Shown: positions 57,405-64,000 of the stretch, piece after piece
Position numbering within the stretch: the first letter of the stretch is position 1
Layout of the letters: every line of letters begins with the position of its first letter
From: Paractinoplanes ovalisporus
Lineage (GTDB): Bacteria > Actinomycetota > Actinomycetes > Mycobacteriales > Micromonosporaceae
Length of the DNA stretch: 64,000 nucleotides
Assembly: GCF_016834655.1 (NCBI RefSeq)
Contig: NZ_JAENHP010000001.1
Span: 1,116,001-1,180,000 of the forward strand
Direction: 5' to 3'
Program-made: the position numbers and the translations under genes
Notes under the pieces: model-generated
Told to the model about the DNA's origin: nothing
What the model saw: only the letters and a program-made list of their open reading frames with translations
The model's database searches: none

Positions 57405-58151
57405 TCAGTTCCCGAGCGGCATGCCGGGCCGTGGGACGGCTTCCAGCAGCTCGCGCGTGTATTCGTGCTGCGGGTCCATGAGCACCTGCTCGACCGGGCC
57501 GTACTCGACGATCCGGCCGTGGCGCATCACCGCGACGATGTCGCTGACGTAGCGCACCACGGCCAGGTTGTGCGAGATGAACAGCATCGTCAGCCGCAGC
57601 TCGCGCTGCAGGTCACGGACGACGTTGAGCACCGCGCCCTGGATCGACACGTCGAGCGCCGAGGTGATCTCGTCGGCCACGATCACCTCGGGCCGCCCGG
57701 CCAGGGCGCGGGCCAGCGCGACCCGCTGCCGCTGGCCGCCGGAGAGCTCGTCCGGGCGGGCGCCGGCCCGGTCCGCCGACAGCCCGACCAGCTCCAGCAG
57801 CCGGCCCACTTCGGCCCGCCGGTCGGGCTCGCCGCGCGGCATCGCCTCCGCGATCGAGGCGCCGATGCTCATCCGCGGGTCGAGGGCCGAGTACGGGTCC
57901 TGGAAGATCATCTGTAACGGCCGGTTCTTGAACGCCTGCACGGGCCGGCCGTCCAGCCGGATCCGGCCGCCGGTGAGCGGGGCCAGGCCGACCGCGGCCC
58001 GGGCCAGCGTCGACTTGCCCGATCCGCTCTCACCGACCAGCCCGACGACCTGCCCGGCCGGCACGACCAGGTTCACACCGTCGACCGCGACCGTGCCCAG
58101 CCGGCGCGAGCCGAAGCGCACGGTCACGTCCTCGAAGGTCAGCTCGCGCAT
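57405..58151 (-). CDS. Peptide ABC transporter ATPase (DppF/OppF type)
   Basis: This 248-residue ATPase has a Walker A in GLVGESGSGKSTLARAAVG, a Q-loop in QMIFQDPYSALDPRM, the signature LSGGQRQRVALARALA, Walker B in VIVADEITSALD and the switch His in FISHNLAV. The N-terminal MRELTFEDVTVRFGSR and the C-terminal HEYTRELLEAVP are typical of DppF-type subunits. It lacks the long Cys-rich C-terminal zinc region, which is present in the fused DppD part of the neighbouring gene. The ATG at 58151 overlaps the S12 gene end by 13 bases. Confidence 0.92.
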   Translation of the reverse strand: MRELTFEDVTVRFGSRRLGTVAVDGVNLVVPAGQVVGLVGESGSGKSTLARAAVGLAPLTGGRIRLDGRPVQAFKNRPLQMIFQDPYSALDPRMSIGASIAEAMPRGEPDRRAEVGRLLELVGLSADRAGARPDELSGGQRQRVALARALAGRPEVIVADEITSALDVSIQGAVLNVVRDLQRELRLTMLFISHNLAVVRYVSDIVAVMRHGRIVEYGPVEQVLMDPQHEYTRELLEAVPRPGMPLGN

Positions 58152-59506
58152 CGCGGGGTGGCCCGGGCGCCGAAGTGCACGTACTTCTCGCCGGTGGGCA
58201 GCTCGTAGAAGGTGGCCGGCACCCAGTTGCCGGTCGCCGGGTCCTGACAGACGAACAGGTTCGGCTCGACCGCGACCATCCTGTAGTCGACCGGCTTCTC
58301 CTGCAGCACCTCGGCCAGCGGCCCGGTGATGCTGAACCGCATGACCGGTCCGTCGTCGCCCACGCTCATCTCCTGGCGGATGCTGGCCCGCTCGTAGACC
58401 CCGACGAACGGCGTGGGGTCGACGTCGACCGGGGTGGCCGGCGGTCCGAGCGGGTGCGGGACGGGAACGCCGGCCAGCTCGTCGAAGATCTCCCGGTACA
58501 GCTCCTCGTAGAGCTTCGCGCCGTTGCCCCCGTTGGTCAGCAGCGCCACCGCGATCCCCCGCTCGGGCAGGATGCGCAGGAACGCGGCCTGCCCGATGGT
58601 GTTGCCGTCGTGGCCGATCAGGCGGTGCCCGTCCCAGTCGGCCCGCTCCCAGCCCAGCCCCCACGAGTCGCCCAGCGTGTGCTTGTCCGGCAGCTCGACC
58701 TGGTGCTCGGCCATCGCGGCGGCGCTATCGGCGCTCAGCACCCGGCTGCCGTCGGCGGCCACCCCGCCGTCCAGATGCATCCGCGCGAAGGCGAGCAGGT
58801 CGGCGGCGGTCGAGACGATCGACCCGGCCGGCCCGGCCGAGCGCGGGATGCCCCACACGGGCGCCACGACCTGCTTGCCCTCCTGGGTCATGTGCCCGGC
58901 GGCGGCCCGGTGCAGCAGCGCCTCCTCGGGCAGGGTGACGGTGTGGGCCAGCCCGAGCGGGGTGACCAGACGCTCGCGGACGGCCGCGTCCCAGGTGCCG
59001 CCGGTCAGCTTCTCGACCACGCGTCCGGCCAGCGAGAAGCCGGAGTTGCAGTACGACCAGGTGGCCTCGAGCGGATGGTTCTGGGCGGCGTCGGCCAGCA
59101 CCGCCGTGTACTTCTCGAGACAGTCGTCGCCGCGGCCGGTGTCGGTGAAGATGTCGCCGTCGATGCCGCTGGTGTGGGTGAGCAGGTGCCGCATGGTGAC
59201 CTTGGCGGTCACGCCCGGGTCGCTGAGACGAAGCTCGGGCAGAACCTCGACCAGCGGGGCGTCGAGCTGCAGCTTCCCCTCGTCCACAAGCTGCATGACC
59301 AGCGTGGCGGTCCACACCTTGCTGATCGAGCCGATCTGGAACAGCGAGTCGGTGGTCGTCTCGACTCCGGTGCGCAGGTTCAGAACCCCGTACGCGGCCT
59401 CGGTCAGCTCTTCTCCGTGCAAAATCCCGAGGGTCGCCCCCGGCACGTCGTGGCGTTCGGCGATCTCGGCCAGACGCCGGTTCCAGTGATCGTTGTCGGT
59501 GGTCAT
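58139..59506 (-). CDS. Stand-alone S12 serine hydrolase
   Basis: This 455-residue protein is a class C beta-lactamase-like (S12) hydrolase with SISKVWTATLVMQLVDEG near residue 57, Tyr motif WSYCNSGFSLAGRVVEKLTG and third motif IGHDGNTIGQ. The last 110 residues form a C-terminal beta domain (FVGVYERASIRQE, YELPTGEKYVHFGARATP). By eye it is about two-thirds identical to the S12 half of the S9-S12 fusion gene. S12 enzymes include D-aminopeptidases and DD-carboxypeptidases, which fits D-amino-acid peptides as substrate. The ATG has GGAGGAGACAG upstream and overlaps the fused permease-ATPase stop (ATGA). No signal peptide. Confidence 0.92.
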   Translation of the reverse strand: MTTDNDHWNRRLAEIAERHDVPGATLGILHGEELTEAAYGVLNLRTGVETTTDSLFQIGSISKVWTATLVMQLVDEGKLQLDAPLVEVLPELRLSDPGVTAKVTMRHLLTHTSGIDGDIFTDTGRGDDCLEKYTAVLADAAQNHPLEATWSYCNSGFSLAGRVVEKLTGGTWDAAVRERLVTPLGLAHTVTLPEEALLHRAAAGHMTQEGKQVVAPVWGIPRSAGPAGSIVSTAADLLAFARMHLDGGVAADGSRVLSADSAAAMAEHQVELPDKHTLGDSWGLGWERADWDGHRLIGHDGNTIGQAAFLRILPERGIAVALLTNGGNGAKLYEELYREIFDELAGVPVPHPLGPPATPVDVDPTPFVGVYERASIRQEMSVGDDGPVMRFSITGPLAEVLQEKPVDYRMVAVEPNLFVCQDPATGNWVPATFYELPTGEKYVHFGARATPRCAS

Positions 59507-62331
59507 GATCTGTCTCCTCCCAGGGGTGCGGCAATCTGGTCGTCCGGCACTTCGCCGATCCGGTCGTCCGGCACCTCGTCCGTGCGGTTCCCCGGCACCT
59601 CGTCCATGCGGTTCTCTGGCGCCCCGTCCACGCGGCTCTCCGTCTGCTCGTCCACGCTGTCGTCCAGCACCTCGTCCGTGCGGTTCTCCGGCTCCCCGTC
59701 CGTGTGGTTGTCGGCGACCGCGGCCGGGGCCAGGTCGGCGTGCCAGCAGGCGACGCGACGACCGGCGGCGTACGAGGTCAGCGCCGGATCGTGCGAGCGA
59801 CACTGATCGGTGGCGAGCGGGCAGCGCGGGGCGTACGGGCAGCCGGCCGGCATGTCGTACGGGTCCGGCGGCCGCCCTGGAATCACCGCGAGCGGCAGAC
59901 TCCGGTCGGTGGTCATGTCCGGGACCGCCGCCACCAGCGCCCGCGTGTACGGATGCCGCGCATCGTGCAGCAACGCCCCGGTCGGCAGATCCTCCACAAC
60001 CCGACCGGCATACATCACCAGAACCCGATCGCAGACCTGCCCGACAACGGTGACGTCGTGACTGATGAACAACAGCCCGACCTGCTCAGCGGCCCGAATG
60101 TTGGCCAGCAACTGCAACACCTGCCGCTGCACCGTCACATCGAGTGCGGTCGTCGGCTCGTCGGCAATGATCAGCTTCGGGTTGGCCATCACTCCCATGC
60201 CGATCATCGCCCGCTGCCGCATACCTCCCGAGAACTCATGCGGCAACTGCCGAGCACGCCGCTCGGCGTCGGTGATCCGCACAGCCGACAGCCGGTCAAC
60301 GGCCCGCCGCCAGGCCGTACGCCGGTCGGCCCGCTGATGCTCCCGCACCACTTCGGCCAGTTGCCGCCCCACCCGATGCGTCGGGTTGAGCGAGGTCATC
60401 GGATCCTGAAACACCATGGCCAACGAGGTCCCAAGCAGCCGCCGACGCGCACTACGGCCCGAACCCGCACCCTCGCGTCGCCCGCCCCCGTCACCGAACG
60501 AGGACTCGTTTTGCGAACCGGCCGCTGAACCGACGCCAGCAGAGCCAACAGCAGCCGGCCGCTCCCGACCGAACGAAGGTTCGTTTTGCAGATCGGCCAC
60601 TGAACCAGTACCAGCAGGACCAACGACAGCAGCCCGCTCCCCATCGAACGAAGGTTCGTTTTGCGATGCGACCGGCGAGTCGGCAGAAGCAGCCCCACGC
60701 TCGCCGCCCTCAAGCTGGCGCTCTCGGCCGAACGAAGGTTCGTTTTGCGATGCGACCGCCGAGTCGGCGGCAGCGGCCCCACCATCGCCGCCCTCAAGGT
60801 GGCGCTCTCGCCCGAACGAAGATTCGTTTTGCGGGCCGGCCACTGAACCAACGCCGGCAGAGCCAACGACAGCCGCCCGCTCCCCATCGAACGAAGGTTC
60901 GTTTTGCGGTGCGGCCGTCGAGTCGGAGGCAGCGGCGGCCCCACGCCTGTTGCCCTCGGGGCGACGCTCCTCGTCGGTCAGGTCGGTGCCCAGGAACTCG
61001 AGGCGATCGGCCCGGACTCGGCCGGGGCGTTCGATCAGCTGGGCGATCGCGAGCGCCGTCAGGCTCTTGCCGGAGCCGCTCTCGCCGACGATGCCGATGG
61101 CCTCGCCTGGCCGCATGGTCAGGCTGACCCCACGCACCGGAGTGACCTCGCCGGCCCCGGACGGAAAGCTGACGCGCAAGTTCTCCACGGCTAGCAGCGG
61201 GTGAAGTGGAGCCTCGGGCTCCGGTCCGGTCGCTGGCGACTCGGGGGCGGGCGTCTCCTCGGCGCGCCGGCGGTGACCAGGTGAGCGCAAGCCGATGGCC
61301 CGGGCCACGGCCTCGCCGGCCAGGTTGAACGCCATCGCGGCCAGCACCACGGCCACCCCGGCGGCCAGCGCGCCGGCCGGGTGCACATAGATCTGGGCCA
61401 GGCCTTCGCCGAGCAACCGTCCCCAGTCGTAGCTGGGCGCTTGCACGCCCAGGCCGAGGAAGGACAGGCTGGCGAACGACAACAGCGCGGTGCCGGCCGC
61501 CATCGTCGCCGAGACCACCAGGGGCTCGGCGATGTTGGGAAGTACGTGCCGAATCAGGATGCGCATGCGGCCGATCCCGGCGACCCGGGCGGCGGCGATG
61601 AAGTCACGGCCGGAGATGGTCGCGGCCATGGTCTGGGTGAGCCGGGCGAATCCGGGTGCGGTGGCGAAGCCGATCGCCAGCACCGCCCCCTTGGCGCCGA
61701 CCCCGAAGATCACCGCGAAGAACAGGGCCAGCAGCAGCGACGGGAAGGCGACGGCGATGTTGATGAGCGCGCCGATCCACCGGCCGACGCGGCGGCCGAG
61801 CAGCACGGGCGCGGTGCCGAGCAGCAGCCCGACGGTCACGCCGATGCCGGTGGCCAGCAACGCCAGCGCCACCGAGAGCCGCGTCGCGACCAGCACCCGG
61901 GCCAGAATGTCGCGGCCCAGCAGGTCGGTGCCGACCGGGTGCGCCGACGACGGTCCCTGCAGAATCTCGGCCGACTGGACGGCGTCGGCCCGGCCCTGCC
62001 AGATCAGCGGAGCCACTACGGCCAGCACCACCACCGCGGCCAGCAACACCGCGGCCGTGAGGCCCAGCGGGCTGCACAGCACGCCGATCCAGCGCCGGGC
62101 CGCGCGGACGTTCGCTCCCGACGCACCCGGACCAGCGTTCGCCCCAGAAGCCGTTGACGCGCCCGGCCCACCGCTTGATCCAGCCGCCACCGCGACGCCC
62201 GGCCCACTGCTCGACCCAGCCGCCGCCGGCCCGCCCGGCCCACCGCTTGACCCAGCAGCCACCGACGCGTCCGGCCCCCTGTTCGGCGCGGCCGTCGTCG
62301 GCTCGCCCGGAGCACCGTTTGCCGCTGTCAT
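59503..62331 (-). CDS. Fused peptide ABC permease-ATPase (DppC-DppD) with repeat insertion
   Basis: The 942-residue chain combines two transporter subunits. Residues about 75-360 are a DppC-type permease (AHPVGTDLLGRDILARVLVA, FIAAARVAGIGRMRILIRHV, SFLGLGVQAP). Residues about 378-850 are a DppD-type ATPase: Walker A VGESGSGKS near 415, Q-loop VFQDPMTSLNP near 640, signature EFSGGMRQR, Walker B LIIADEP, and the Cys-rich CPYAPRCPLATDQC end. Fused pairs occur in actinomycetes. Unusual are three repeat tracts: a Gly/Ser/Pro N-terminus (residues 1-70), six QNE(P/S)SF repeats at about 474-615 inside the nucleotide-binding domain, and an acidic (N/D)R(T/M/I)xEVP tail. The ATG at 62331 overlaps the DppB stop. 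Confidence 0.92.
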   Translation of the reverse strand: MTAANGAPGEPTTAAPNRGPDASVAAGSSGGPGGPAAAGSSSGPGVAVAAGSSGGPGASTASGANAGPGASGANVRAARRWIGVLCSPLGLTAAVLLAAVVVLAVVAPLIWQGRADAVQSAEILQGPSSAHPVGTDLLGRDILARVLVATRLSVALALLATGIGVTVGLLLGTAPVLLGRRVGRWIGALINIAVAFPSLLLALFFAVIFGVGAKGAVLAIGFATAPGFARLTQTMAATISGRDFIAAARVAGIGRMRILIRHVLPNIAEPLVVSATMAAGTALLSFASLSFLGLGVQAPSYDWGRLLGEGLAQIYVHPAGALAAGVAVVLAAMAFNLAGEAVARAIGLRSPGHRRRAEETPAPESPATGPEPEAPLHPLLAVENLRVSFPSGAGEVTPVRGVSLTMRPGEAIGIVGESGSGKSLTALAIAQLIERPGRVRADRLEFLGTDLTDEERRPEGNRRGAAAASDSTAAPQNEPSFDGERAAVVGSAGVGSVAGPQNESSFGRERHLEGGDGGAAAADSAVASQNEPSFGRERQLEGGERGAASADSPVASQNEPSFDGERAAVVGPAGTGSVADLQNEPSFGRERPAAVGSAGVGSAAGSQNESSFGDGGGRREGAGSGRSARRRLLGTSLAMVFQDPMTSLNPTHRVGRQLAEVVREHQRADRRTAWRRAVDRLSAVRITDAERRARQLPHEFSGGMRQRAMIGMGVMANPKLIIADEPTTALDVTVQRQVLQLLANIRAAEQVGLLFISHDVTVVGQVCDRVLVMYAGRVVEDLPTGALLHDARHPYTRALVAAVPDMTTDRSLPLAVIPGRPPDPYDMPAGCPYAPRCPLATDQCRSHDPALTSYAAGRRVACWHADLAPAAVADNHTDGEPENRTDEVLDDSVDEQTESRVDGAPENRMDEVPGNRTDEVPDDRIGEVPDDQIAAPLGGDRS
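60495..60907 (-). repeat. Six-copy 20-bp repeat inside the fused ABC ATPase gene
   Basis: CGAACGAAGGTTCGTTTTGC or a close variant starts at 60495, 60570, 60645, 60729, 60813 and 60888. Spacings are 75, 75, 84, 84 and 75 bases, all multiples of three, so each copy reads QNE(P/S)SF on the minus strand. The core is a short inverted repeat (CGAAC-gaag-GTTCG). The sequences between copies are also related (GERxAxVGxAGxGSxA type). It lies between Walker A and the Q-loop coding regions. Confidence 0.93.
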
Positions 62332-63320
62332 CAGCTCTCCCGGATCGCCGAGCGTGGATCGAGCAGCGCCAGCGCCACGTCCACGACCAGGTTGATCAGC
62401 AGCACGCCGATGCCATAGACGAGCACCACGCCCTGCACGGTCGGATAGTCCTTGGCCAGGATCGACTGGACGATCGTGCCGCCCAGTCCGGGCCAGGCGA
62501 AGATGTTCTCGATCAGCACCGTGCCCGCCACCAGCGCGCCGAGCAGCAGCCCGCCGATGGTGAGCGTGGCGGTCAGCGCGTTGGGCAACGCGTGCCGCAG
62601 ATAGATCGCGCCGGTGCGCAGGCGCTTGGCCCGGGCCGTACGGATGTAGTCGGTCTGCAGCACCGCCAGCAACTCGACCCGCACGATCCGGGCCAGCATG
62701 AAGGCCGGGCCGACGGCCAGCGAGAGGACCGGCAGCACGTACGAGTCGGGGCCGGACCGCCCGGCCACCGGGAACCATCCGAGCTGGACGCTGAACACGA
62801 ACACCAGCCCGACCGCCATGAGGAATTCGGGGATGGTCGCGACCACGACGCCGGCCGAGGTGAGGGCCCAGTCCCCGCCCCGGCGCCGCCCGTCGCGGGC
62901 CGTCACGGCCATCAGCAGGCCCAGCGGCACCGAGACGACCACCGCCACCGCGAACGCCAGCAGCGCCATCTCGACCGTGGAGCCGAGCCGGGCCGAGATC
63001 ACCTCCTGGACCGGCAGACCGGAGGTCATCGAGACGCCCAGGTCGCCGGTCAGCAGGTGGCCGAGGTAGTGCAGGTACTGCAGCCAGAGCGGGTCGTTCA
63101 ACCCCAGCTGCTCGCGCCGCTGCTCGATCAGCGCGACCGGAGCGGTCGGGCCCAGGGCCGCCCGGACGGGATCGCCGGGCAACACGTGGATCATCAGGAA
63201 CGCGGCGGTGACCAGCACCCAGACGCTCAGGACGAGCCGCCCGGCCCGGCGGACCGCGAACCGCACCCACGGGTTGTCGGCCAGGCCGGTCAGCCTCGGG
63301 GACACCGCCGCGACCGTCAT
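62331..63320 (-). CDS. Peptide ABC transporter permease (DppB type)
   Basis: The 329-residue membrane protein is a DppB/OppB permease. The N-terminal helix (LVLSVWVLVTAAFLMIHVLP) is followed by GDPVRAALGPTAPVALIEQR, GDLGVSMTSGLPVQEVISAR and six predicted helices. The docking loop is DYIRTARAKRLRTGAIYLRH, and the end IFAWPGLGGTIVQSILAKDY is family-typical. It imports peptides with the fused DppC-DppD, DppF and the binding protein. The ATG start is close to the binding-protein stop (13 bases) and its own stop overlaps the next ATG by one base. Confidence 0.93.
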   Translation of the reverse strand: MTVAAVSPRLTGLADNPWVRFAVRRAGRLVLSVWVLVTAAFLMIHVLPGDPVRAALGPTAPVALIEQRREQLGLNDPLWLQYLHYLGHLLTGDLGVSMTSGLPVQEVISARLGSTVEMALLAFAVAVVVSVPLGLLMAVTARDGRRRGGDWALTSAGVVVATIPEFLMAVGLVFVFSVQLGWFPVAGRSGPDSYVLPVLSLAVGPAFMLARIVRVELLAVLQTDYIRTARAKRLRTGAIYLRHALPNALTATLTIGGLLLGALVAGTVLIENIFAWPGLGGTIVQSILAKDYPTVQGVVLVYGIGVLLINLVVDVALALLDPRSAIRES

Positions 63321-63332
63321 CCGTCTCTCCCG

Positions 63333-64000
63333 TCAGCCCAGCATGCGGATCGACGACGGGTCGACGTCACCCTCGGAGAGGTTCAGCTCGACCCCGTTGG
63401 CGATCGTCGGCGCGTTGGAGTTGGCGAACGGCACCAGATCCAGGTTCTGCACCACCGCCTTCTCGGCCGCCGCCCACTGTGGGCAGCCGCTCTCGCCGGA
63501 CTGCTTCTGGGCCTCGGCCACCGCCGCCGCGTACTCCTTGTTGTCGAACGCGGCGAAGTTGGCGCCGTTGGGTGGCGTCGGGCCGGAGAGGAACGGGATC
63601 AGCTGGCTGGGCAGCGTCACCCCGATCGGGAACATCGCCACGTCCCAGGCCAGCTGCCCGGCCGCGATCTGCCCGACCTGCGTGGTCGTGACCGACTTCA
63701 GCTCGACCTGGACGCCGGCGGCCTGCCACTGCTGCTGCAGCAGTTCGGCCGCGGCCTGCGCACCCGGGTTGCCGGTGGCGCCCCAGGCCACGACGAGCTT
63801 CTTGCCGGCCGCCGCGCTCGACCCGATCGCGGTCTTGCCCGCGGCCGCGTCGAAAGCGGGCACGTTCCCGGCCACGTTGTCGCCCTTGCAGGGGCTCATG
63901 GCCGGCGCGACCAGCCCGGTCGCGGCGGTTCCGCGGCCGCTGGTGAAGACCTGCTGCATCTGCGTGAGGTCGAGCGACTGGACGAGCGCCTTGCGCACGT
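63333..64000 (-). CDS. Peptide ABC transporter substrate-binding protein (partial, C-terminal part)
   Basis: The frame runs off the right edge of the window; 222 residues of the C-terminal half are visible. It begins with VRKALVQSLDLTQMQQVFTS, which matches the central region of family-5 (peptide/nickel) binding proteins, and continues with VAWGATGNPGAQAAAELLQQ, QAAGVQVELKSVTTTQVGQI and QWAAAEKAVVQNLDLVPFAN. The true start, signal peptide and any promoter lie beyond base 64000. It is the first visible gene of the right-hand operon and defines a peptide importer. Confidence 0.92.
   Translation of the reverse strand, partial: VRKALVQSLDLTQMQQVFTSGRGTAATGLVAPAMSPCKGDNVAGNVPAFDAAAGKTAIGSSAAAGKKLVVAWGATGNPGAQAAAELLQQQWQAAGVQVELKSVTTTQVGQIAAGQLAWDVAMFPIGVTLPSQLIPFLSGPTPPNGANFAAFDNKEYAAAVAEAQKQSGESGCPQWAAAEKAVVQNLDLVPFANSNAPTIANGVELNLSEGDVDPSSIRMLG

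Noticed and set aside
60495..60907. Six regularly spaced 20-bp repeats considered as a CRISPR array
   Set aside because: Spacers are related to one another, all spacings keep reading frame, and the repeats code inside an ABC ATPase; no cas genes exist.
62332..63270. Upstream extension of the fused permease-ATPase frame
   Set aside because: It lies antiparallel in phase over the complete DppB gene and reads as Gly/Arg/Ala-rich shadow; the ATG at 62331 is coupled to the DppB stop.
1..64000. Insertion sequences, integrases, tRNA and rRNA genes
   Set aside because: No transposase or integrase motifs, terminal inverted repeats or structural RNA signatures were recognised on either strand.

Overview
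This 64 kb window is high-GC actinomycete DNA, most likely from a Micromonosporaceae genome of the Actinoplanes type. Supporting signs are strong codon-position GC bias, many GTG/TTG starts, SigE-type ECF sigma factors, a ClgR-type regulator, ALF/ricin/VCBS secreted proteins and an actinobacterial N-acylamino acid racemase. About 63 protein genes are supported. I found no tRNA, rRNA, insertion sequence, phage or CRISPR array. Family assignments rest on recognised motifs; no database search was run.

Left part (1-11.9 kb): an ECF sigma factor with a truncated partner; an ArsR/SRPBCC pair behind a striking operator; a DUF1062 protein; then a membrane NRPS of the poly-epsilon-lysine synthetase (Pls/PosA) type, translationally coupled to an M1 metallopeptidase. 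The 3' end of the peptidase gene is triplicated as a 97-bp tandem repeat. Next come a YbdK-type carboxylate-amine ligase, an alpha/beta hydrolase, and an FtsX-ectodomain membrane protein coupled to a SigE-type sigma factor.

Sugar region (12-17.4 kb): a LacI regulator with two identical operators, a CUT1 importer without its own ATPase, and a cytoplasmic GH172 (DUF2961) enzyme. Together they look like one import-and-cleave operon.

Middle part (17.3-44 kb): regulators (two TetR, MmyB-like XRE, GntR), an O-methyltransferase, an SDR, secreted proteins and enzymes (M4 protease, GH16, BNR propeller, ALF/ricin/VCBS protein), an NMT1-type ABC system carrying a methyltransferase gene, a STAS protein lacking the usual phospho-serine, a second type of NAD-dependent DNA ligase, a PP2C-like protein, and a Fic protein overlapping an internally duplicated partner.

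Proteolysis module (44-48 kb): a histidine kinase and a response regulator with an unusual output domain, divergent from two overlapping clpP genes, followed by a convergent ClgR-like regulator ending in a Leu-Ala-Ala type degron. An ECF sigma/membrane-protein pair follows.

Right part (49.3-64 kb): one long minus-strand gene set made of a dipeptide ABC transporter, two related S12 serine hydrolases (one fused to an S9 peptidase), a PucR regulator, an M20 deacylase, a GNAT acyltransferase and an N-acylamino acid racemase. The combination matches the known N-succinylamino acid racemase route from D- to L-amino acids, here joined to peptide import and hydrolysis. Its fused permease-ATPase carries six in-frame repeats inserted inside the nucleotide-binding domain.
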